Assembly (NCBI RefSeq): GCF_037975245.1
Contig: NC_092580.1
Span: 11,997,501-12,061,500 of the forward strand
Source: Apostichopus japonicus
Taxonomy: Eukaryota; Echinodermata; Holothuroidea; Aspidochirotida; Stichopodidae
Direction: 5' to 3'
Length of the DNA stretch: 64,000 nt
Shown: piece by piece, positions 54,976 to 64,000 of the stretch
How the letters are laid out: the number at the start of each line of letters is the position of its first letter
Numbering within the stretch: the stretch's first letter is position 1
Position numbers and translations under genes: made by a program
Notes under the pieces: model-generated
What the model was told of the DNA's origin: nothing
Databases searched by the model: none
What the model saw: the letters and a program-made list of their open reading frames with translations, nothing else

Positions 54976-56916
54976 CAGGCGCTTATCCAGGATTTTCTAA
55001 CCCGGGGGGGGGGCGCGAATTACTATCTAAGCGGAGCGCCACCATCGGTTGGCGCGGAGCGTACAAGAAAATTTCTGGTTTTGATACCCCCCAGATCACC
55101 GGAAATGGTACTTCTCGGGCTTGAAAATGAACAACCAGATGTACACTTTTGCCTGAGAACCAAGTATTTCCCAATAGTTTTTTTTTCATCCATAACCTTT
55201 TTGAAGATTGTCACCAGTCACACATCATGTTCGGCCTCATTGCATTTGCTGTGGATCATTGCTTTTGTAGGTGATTACACGGCCCACAATATCCGATAGC
55301 CCCACTTTTCAAGGTTTTAAGCCCATTATTTGTTAAGATTTTGAAAATTCACATTTTTTGTGAATAAAATCACTTCAAAACATACCCATAATGTTGCACA
55401 AAATTCAATCTATGGACAACCAATATAGAAAAACCTCCTTGAACCCCTAACAGACAGGTCCAAATTGCAAGAGTAGAGGAAAATATGATGAAGAATGTTG
55501 GTGAGGAAATTTTCGAAAATTCAGACACAGTTAATTTATTGGTGTAGAAATATTGCAACCTCTTATAATGGCTATTATAAAACTTGGTTGAAGGAAATAA
55601 AAAATACCAGATATATCCGATATCAGATACTTCGAAACCGAACACTACACATATAGGGTAGGAGGTGTGGGCTGCATCCCCCCCCCCCCCCCTTACCCAA
55701 TTTTTCTGAAAAATTTTCGGGCACCTACTGAAAGAAAATAAATAGCAATGAAGAGTTTAAAAATTATCTCCTTGGTAATTAAAATAAAGTTGTAAGCTTG
55801 GCCGACATTACTACTGTAAAAGAGAGTTTTGAAATAAATGGATCTGTATGATTTTTCTCCATCTACATAAGACATTTGGTTGTTTACATTAGCATCCGGC
55901 GGTATACTGTGCAACTTTGACGGAACGTAAGGTACACGATGGCATGCGATGTAATGACTGATGCTTGCTTATATGATATTGGCATCGATATGCTGGACGC
56001 GCACGAAGCGCGCGAAAAATTTTGGTTATATTTTTCGGGCAAGTCATTACAGCCCCCAAATCCAATTGGGCTCCTACGCCTTTGACTGCAGACATAGACA
56101 GTTTTGAGGCTGTTCATCGTGGAACATGCATTTCAATGCTCACTGATATGATGTGATATCTGCTGTTTGCTTTTCAAATTCGAACAGGCGTGTAGCGAGT
56201 AATTTGCCAAGGGAGGGGCGAAGTCTGTAGGCAAACTATCTAAGCGAAGCGCCACCATGAGTTGGCGCGAAGCGTACAAGAAAATTTTGGCCGAAAATGC
56301 CTCCCAGATCGCTGGAAATGACACTTCCCAGGCCTTGTAAGTTGCATCTAAGCATTGTCTATTTTGAAATTACTAGCGATGTCATAAAGAAAATTTGCTC
56401 GGGGGGGGGGGGGCGCCCCCTTCCCGAAATGCGTCATGTTCCCCGACGAATCGGTCGAGTTCAAGACCAGCCACAGTTGGTTCCATAGCACAATTGTACA
56501 ATTGTTTAAGGCGTCCATACACACACACACGCGATATGATAGACCATATATAGTATATATATAGATACATTAGTGAGAGAGGAAAAATGGAAACGTCAAA
56601 AATGGAGTTGTCGGTGTGAGGGGTAGGGTGAGGCGCACATCCCCTCCGTAATCCTCGATCTGTCACTGTCTAACCTGTGTATATAATAGGGATCAGCGCT
56701 TTAATTATGACTGTTCCTCTTTCTCTTCCCGAGGTCTTGGCTATCTTCTACTCCCTCCTTTTCTCCTTTTTCTCTCTTTTTTCTTTTTCTTTCCCTTCCT
56801 TCCTCTCCTCCTTTTCTTTTTCCCCCCTCCTTTTCCCTTTTTTCTTCTTTTTTTCTTTCCTCTTTTCCTTACCCGGGGGGCGCGCGCCCCCAACGCCCCC
56901 CCTGGATACGCGCCTG
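54976..56916. mobile_element. DNA transposon remnant with 5-bp target duplication TAAGA
   Basis: The left end CAGGCGCTTATCCAGG and right end (reverse complement CAGGCGCGTATCCAGG) match at 15 of 16 positions and are flanked by TAAGA on both sides (54971-54975 and 56917-56921). Just inside, both ends have G-rich/C-rich runs. The interior has no intact transposase. It contains a nested MITE (55653-56082), a repeat of its own left region starting at 56185 (shared words ctaagcg-agcgccaccat and gcg-agcgtacaagaaaa), and a 130-bp pyrimidine tract (about 56740-56870). Confidence 0.7.
55653..56082. mobile_element. MULE-like MITE, copy B, nested
   Basis: Left end ATAGGGTAGGAG and right end ctcctacgcct, with shared interior words: gcacctactgaaagaaaa near the left, and cgcgcgaaaaattttggtta then tatttttcgggcaagt near the right. 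These occur in the same order in copy A (1392-1774). No clear target duplication was found for this copy. Confidence 0.7.
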
Positions 56917-57650
56917 TAAGAGAAGTTTGATGATAGCCAGGACACCCTAACACAGATAAAGTACTGATAGAGGGGTTAGAACTAATTAAAGACCGAATTT
57001 ATGAATAAAATATGACTCAGAATGTTCCATTTGTCATCTAATTATTGTTTGTTTTTGATTCTGTGGGAGGGCTCCAAGACCCACCAACATGGGAATCGGC
57101 TTCAACGACCCCAGGGCCTCCTTTATGACATCATTCCCTCTTGACCAGTCCCATGAAGTTTGTCCGTGTTATCGTAGTACGCATCCTGAGGTAGGTGGCT
57201 AGTTTTATTGTCTTTTTAGGGAGGGGGGGGGGTTCTAGTATGCTTCCTCCGGTAATTATCGATAATTTCTACAATTCTTTTTAGTAAAAAGTTTTATAAA
57301 GGGAAAGGGGTTTCAACCGTAAAAGTCTTGTATAGTCTAGCTCTTCCCCCCTCTCAGCATTCTTATAACAAAAGGGAGGGGGAGGTATAAGGTGTGAATA
57401 CTTATGAACCACATTGACAGATTATAAAGTATAATGGCCGTTGTGAAAATGATCTCATCCCCCCCCCCCCCCGGCGGTGGGTGGTTTATGCATGTTGGTT
57501 GAAAGCGAAGAGTATGAAAGAGGGCTCAGTTGTAACGTACAGTAAGTTGATATGAGAATTCTGATAATGCGCTATAGGCACAACATTGTCACGATCACAT
57601 GGGGGGGGGGGATGTCATTAAATGGTCTGGGGTTGAGAATGCAGTAATAA

Positions 57651-57816
57651 GGGGTTAATCAACGGTCTAGCGTGCGTTACTCACAGGATTAATGCACGAT
57701 CGGGGGATAATGCAAGCGATGCACGAGGGCGGAGCCCGAGTGCATCCAGCGATAGCATTAACACCCGGAGTGCATTAATCATGTGAGTAACGCACGCTAG
57801 ACCGTTGATTAACCCC
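57651..57816. mobile_element. Short palindromic MITE
   Basis: The arms GGGGTTAATCAACGGTCTAG... (57651-57696) and their reverse complement (57771-57816) match over about 45 bp with one mismatch. The centre holds gagggcggagcccgagtgca, itself partly self-complementary. A lone arm fragment (cgtgcgttactcacaggatt) sits at about 57921-57940. No target duplication is readable. Confidence 0.8.
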
Positions 57817-58351
57817 GTTCATTCATACACTACCATTTGTGTGGGGGAAAAATCATAAAACAAAACATTTTTGGTTACATATAACCAAAGATTTATTAAA
57901 GTGATGCCCCGTAATTTTACCGTGCGTTACTCACAGGATTAACCACGGTCAGCTGACCTGAATGGACCAATAGGATTTAGGAATCTTTACTAAATATGAA
58001 TGAAGGGTATATCAATGATGCCATGTAGTTTTGTAGTCATTTTTTGAGGTTTCCTGCGTGACCTTCTTCTACATTTTAGCAACTGTTTTTAGCTTGTGAG
58101 AGTTAGTACTCAGATTACCGCATCTTTTCACTTACACAGATAATTCAAAAGATAAAACATATAATCCGATTCATAAGAACTGCATGACTGTTGTACTACT
58201 TTTACTAAGGTGTTCTGTTTTCTGGAAAGCGCCATCTTTTGAACGAAAAGATCATGGAAAATTCCATCTTCTGCGCATCTTCTATAGCTATTTCTATACG
58301 TATATATGGATTTTTAATGAGTTGGAAAGTCCAGAGCAGTGTGAAAACTGT

Positions 58352-58355
58352 ATAG

Positions 58356-58386
<31 letters not shown>

Positions 58387-58397
58387 TGTATATATAT

Positions 58398-58428
<31 letters not shown>

Positions 58429-58432
58429 AATA

Positions 58433-58470
<38 letters not shown>

Positions 58471-58478
58471 TATGTGTG

Positions 58479-58543
<65 letters not shown>
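58352..58543. repeat. (TA)n/(CA)n compound microsatellite
   Basis: Almost pure TA with scattered GTATATATA and one CACACACA block. The apparent YIYIYI frames on both strands are repeat translations. Confidence 0.95.
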
Positions 58544-59771
58544 GCAATTTTCCGCCATAACGCTTCGCATTCATTGTGGACAGAAGCATAATTAATTATC
58601 CTGTTTTGCCCAATAATCATTAACCAGGCATATTTACTTACGACTATTTGACGATGACGTCATAGCAATACTCAAATAATCCGTCTTATCTTTTCACGTG
58701 CGAGAAATAATTTATAAACAGTTTTGGATTACAACAACAACAACAAATAATGAGAGTAAAAGAAAAGAACAAAAAAATACAGGAAAGTGAAGGTTATGAT
58801 GTTTTCATATTGATGACAAACACGAACCGTGAAAATGGAGTTTATTTCATGTTAACAGCTTAAAAGTTTTGTTTTGATAATTTCTGCAATTAAATTAGAA
58901 GGATTGATTAAGCTCAAATGTCTCTCCGTAGAATCGTTTTAACCCGCCTTTGCGAGAAGTTTATTTTTTATTTTATTTTTTGAATTACACGAGAGCGTGG
59001 GATGGCTGTTTACACATCCTATCTATATATAATTTTAGACAATTTTTTTCCCATTTCAGATTTAAGAAAGCAAATCGAAAGGCGATGTATTTTTTATTCA
59101 TATTTATACAGATTTATATTAAAGTAAGGTGACAGCGATGAATTCCCACATAAAATCCCACCTCGTATTCGATTAGACAGTTTTCACATGGTTGCAGCTA
59201 TAAGCTTCATTATATAGTCACCATGCACTATACAGTGAAGTATACTCTCATATTAATACACAATATATATATATATAATATACAATTATGGATTTCATCC
59301 GAATCAGTTGTTTTTGAAGTGTTATATGAGTAAACTTTATAAATTGATAAACATGTATGGTATTATTGATTTTCAAGGATGTTGCGGGGGACGGGAGATA
59401 GGGAGGGGGAGGGGCATGTCGGTCAATTCCACTTATACGATATCACATTTACAGGTCTGAAAGCGGACGCAGACAGCTCATAGTCGATAAATGACTAAAA
59501 TGCGATATCGGGAAAGTTCAATTGTGAACCCATGTATCTATATATCTCAATAAATACATACATATTGATCCTTATAACAAACGTTCAATTGTTCACTTCC
59601 AGCTGCAAGAGTGCTAACTACATCAAGAGTAGAGCAAATACTATAGTATACATACACGGTAATTTACAGCATGTTGTGACTCAATATTCGCGTTCAGTTG
59701 TCTGTTGATCGCCGTGCAGGCTTGAAACTCGAGTAACAATATGCTGTAAGTTACCGTATATAAATATGCTA

Positions 59772-60700
<929 letters not shown>

Positions 60701-60728
60701 GTATATATTATTTATATATTAACATATA

Positions 60729-60772
<44 letters not shown>

Positions 60773-61395
60773 ACAGATAATATGTTTATTCTTTCTCCCA
60801 TGATTTTGCCTCAAACCCCGAAAATATACCGGCTGTCCTTCTGCAGAGTTAATTCTTTAATTCACAGTCATTACGAAAATTAAACTACACGCGATAAAGG
60901 TCACCTAATATGGCTTCGTTTCTATCACGTGATTTAGCCTAAGGATGTACACTATACTATATTGACAGATTCTATTTATATAGACCTAAGTCATAATATA
61001 CTGCGCTCAAGATGCGTTGATATTACGTCGTCCTTCGGAGCACAAAAAAAAGGACAGAGAGAGAGAGAGAGAGAAAGGAAAAAAGAGCAAATCTCATCCA
61101 TCTAATTATTAACGGCTGATTTATAATTTACTAATATTCTGTGCGGTAGATGGCCACTACCATTTTAATAGGGTGAAAAGAAAATTCTGCTCTTTCATCA
61201 GCATGGTCACTGTTCAACTTGCAAATTGTACATAATAATGAATTGAAAAAAGACTCAACTTGAACCTGAGCAGCTCTACATTTCTTACGCATAATTTCGG
61301 CTTGATCTTTTGTACTTTGATAGTCCTAATGGAATAACAACTGAGGCAGATTTCTGTATGAAAACCGTCGTATGCTATAGTATTCCCACTAGTAT

Positions 61396-61419
61396 ATATG
61401 TATATATACACACACACGC

Positions 61420-61505
<86 letters not shown>
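61396..61505. repeat. (TA)n microsatellite
   Basis: gtatatatgtatatatacac followed by cacacgcatatatacata and then a pure TA run to tatta. Confidence 0.95.
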
Positions 61506-61508
<3 letters not shown>

Positions 61509-62924
61509 GTGTGTTTGATCGGAAGACAGCTATGCGGATTTCGTTATCGACCCGCAACCGTTCGATATAAAGATTTCGTTGGCGATATTGCCTTGTATGA
61601 TTTTATTTGTCCTAGCAACCATATTAACGATAGCAACAGTAAGGAAAATGATAATAATAATGATGACATTTTGAAATATTGTTGTATAATAAACTGAGCG
61701 TGTAATAATAAAAAGGCTCGTAATAAATTCCGATTCCATTATCTGAAAAACAGTCCCTGTTACATCAGTATAAGATGTATTATTGTGTAATAACTGTTAT
61801 GTATTGTGAAAAGAACCAAGACAACTTTAACGATGTGACCACGGGCGCAATCACAATACTGGAGGGGGAGAGGGGCGGGGAGAGGGGTACTTAGATGCTA
61901 TGTCATACAAGAGAGGCGTTTAAGGGGGGGGGGGGGAGGGAACTCATCTTTGGAAAATTTTGGTTAAATGGAGGATGCGGTGCTACACTTCGCTACGTCG
62001 AAGAAAATCTATCTTGAAGAATGTTCGACCTTAGAAGGTTGTACCAAACATACTTGTTATACATTTATGTACTTTTCACTAGGATTTTCTGTTACATTTT
62101 GTATGCCAGTGGGGCGGAACTGATCCACTTGATTTTATTCTGGCTTGTTGATCGGGGGGGGGGGGGGCTAGTATGTGGTTGCGCCTCAGAATTTATTTGA
62201 ACATGACTGAATGTACAATACTTTATTCCTAACTCTTCATTTACAAAGTTAAGTCCATCAGATCGTTCTTGAGTAAACGTTCATATTACAGCCTGTAGGT
62301 CTATTCAAAGCACACTCGGATGTTTTACGGCAGAACCTTTATATTAAATATTAAGCTTTTTCCGAGGTCATTTGCTTTCTGTGCTTGCACAATCTTCAAC
62401 TGTGTCATAACAAGTTACAGAATCATATATTCAGTGTGTTTATAATCTATAATATTTTTGTATCCTCTCTGTATGTACATGAATAACCTATTTTACACAT
62501 GGATATAATGTTCTACCTATCTATCCGTCGGTCCGTCCGTCCGAACATGCGTACATACATACACGCATACACACACATACATTCCTTTTATGTATTTATC
62601 GAATGTTAGCCTCCAAAACAGTAGGTCTATAGCTGTATGCCTACATATCGCCGAACTGCTTCCCGGGCATTATATATTGAAACGATAAAAGCACATTTAG
62701 TTTCTGTCTATAATGTACCTGTTTTTCTTATATATGTGTACTCTTCAAGTTACGTTACACATAATGATGTCCACATCACTCCGTGAGGGGTAGTTCGTTA
62801 TCAATGTCAGTTACAACTTAACACTGTACTTTAGGTTTATCTTTCCTTTAATGTACATAGACCTACCGCATGTCGTAATAAACTACCTTATTTTGTACAC
62901 ATGTTACTGTTAGTATTACACTAA

Positions 62925-63110
62925 ATCTTGGCCTTTTGGCTAAGATCATGTGTAGTATCTTTTCCCTTTCGAGGGGAATGGTGATGCACACCTGAAGATG
63001 ATCACACAGTCACAGTCCCGATGAAAGGGGACTGGGGCTGAGAGCGGATCAGTCGTTTGGTTTTCTTGCCCAGGTTCTTTCCTGGGCGATTTTTCCTTAA
63101 AAAAAAAATC
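62925..63110 (+). ncRNA. U2 snRNA-derived element with new 3' part
   Basis: Positions 62925-62960 (atcttggccttttggctaag then atcatgtgtagtatct) match the 5' end of U2 snRNA, including stem I and the GTAGTA word that pairs with the branch point, with few changes. After this the sequence is not U2. It forms a 7-bp stem with a TTCG tetraloop (62961-62978), a perfect stem CAGTCCC/GGGACTG (63013-63034) and a perfect stem GCCCAGG/CCTGGGC (63068-63087), then ATTTTT (63089-63094, Sm-site-like) and an A-run (63099-63108). It could be a U2-headed SINE, a chimeric retrocopy or a divergent snRNA-like gene; which one is open. Confidence 0.55.
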
Positions 63111-63451
63111 TTGACTTATATATATTATCCAGTACGTTAAATGTTATAAACAAACAAAAATATTACTGAATGGTATCATTGTCCACCATACAGTTAAACT
63201 GCTAATATTGTTTTGCCAGCTTCACAAGTGAGACTCTTATATTTTATATACCTGATATGTATTGTCTATTCGTCATATAAACAGGTAACCAGGCACGTTA
63301 TGAAGGCGAGGGGGATAAAAACACGTAGCCCAGTAAAGCAATGTGTGCCGGCATCTTTTTGGTTGTTCGATGTTCCGACGATATATGTACATTATACATA
63401 AATCAAGGTATGCAAGTTTTACACGTAGATACCGCATTTTAGACCCTTTGC

Positions 63452-63525
63452 GTGTATATAGTCTATGCATAAATTATCATAATTTACATTTAAGTTATGA
63501 TAATTTATGCAAAGGCTATATACAC
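63452..63525. repeat. Long near-perfect hairpin
   Basis: The left arm (63452-63482, gtgtatatagtctatgcata and on) and the right arm (63495-63525) are reverse complements over 31 bp with two mismatches. The 12-bp loop is tttacatttaag. Confidence 0.9.
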
Positions 63526-64000
63526 TGTCAATGGATAGGTTACTCAGTCATACTGCGGTAAGCTATGAAATACACTAAGCCATTTACTGTGTCATCTCAA
63601 ATGTCGTCTTCTCTCGACATTGTTTTTACGCTCAATTTAAGTTTCCTCTGGACTGTTTTAATTAATAATACATGTTTACCACTTTTTCTTCATAACACTT
63701 AATTCTTTCCGTCGATCATTTTCGACAGTCCCCTTCGGCATTCCATGAAATGGAATTAAGTTCGTATTACATACAATCTAACATTCATATAGATGTACAA
63801 AAAAATACAAAAAAAAAAACCCCTAAGAAGCGAAAGGACATACACGTCAGTCTTTGCACAATTATAATTTCCTTGATATATTTTTGCTTTTATCTAAACT
63901 CTTTTCCATTGGTGAATTAGTTACAGAACATAAAAGCTAGCCAAAAATCAAAGAAAGCAACAAACGTCACACTACACTTACATATAGTCCGTTACCATGG

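Noticed and set aside
56741-56953. Lys/Arg/Gly-rich open frames on the minus strand
   Set aside because: Translation of a pyrimidine tract inside a transposon.
60925-60932. TCACGTGA, a perfect MiT/CLEAR-type E-box
   Set aside because: A single 8-bp palindrome 15 kb downstream is expected about once in such a window by chance; no promoter is near it.

Overview
The window is animal nuclear DNA, most likely from a marine invertebrate and perhaps an echinoderm. It is AT-rich and rich in introns, SINEs, MITEs and microsatellites. It carries one recognisable protein-coding gene. The organism guess rests on an undivided MITF/TFE-type protein, dispersed repeats of a kind common in marine invertebrates, and a foldback transposon with tandem-repeat arms like the TU elements described in sea urchins. 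It is an inference and no species is claimed. || Gene: on the + strand, eight coding exons between 3230 and 45876 join in frame into a 498-residue MITF/TFEB/TFE3-type bHLH-zipper transcription factor. The junction phases are 2, 0, 0, 0, 1, 2 and 0. The two bHLH-zipper exons are 76 and 148 bp, the sizes I recall for the vertebrate MITF exons. The N-terminus resembles human MITF-A (MQESGI- against MQSESGI-). The Rag-binding-like segment, a proline-directed serine, an acidic activation segment, the SCP 14-3-3/mTORC1-type serine, one SUMO-type IKQE, the bHLH-zipper and the C-terminal SSRRSS cluster can all be seen. Intron 2 also holds a previously unlisted candidate alternative first exon (25235-25312). 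It lies behind a TATA box and has a Tyr-rich N-terminus that would splice in frame to exon 3, laid out like vertebrate MITF-M. || Layout: 1-3229, upstream flank with one MULE-like MITE. 3230-3408, exon 1. 3409-21817, intron 1, with a foldback element, a 485-bp tandem duplication, a G-rich minisatellite and a tRNA-SINE. A second SINE ends about 20 bp before the exon 2 acceptor. 21818-22028, exon 2. 22029-29531, intron 2 with the candidate internal promoter and first exon. 29532-45876, exons 3-8. The donor of exon 5 and the donor of exon 7 have each been swallowed into tandem duplications; the exon 7 array holds 18 extra copies of the exon end, 16 with an intact donor. 45877 to about 46980, 3' UTR with an AATAAA signal. 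47000-64000, no recognised protein gene; it holds tandem repeats, SINE and MITE copies, nested transposons with readable target-site duplications, an apparently perfect (ATCT)n tract of about 0.9 kb and an element whose 5' end matches U2 snRNA. || Most long open frames in this window are repeat translations or chance frames and were left out.
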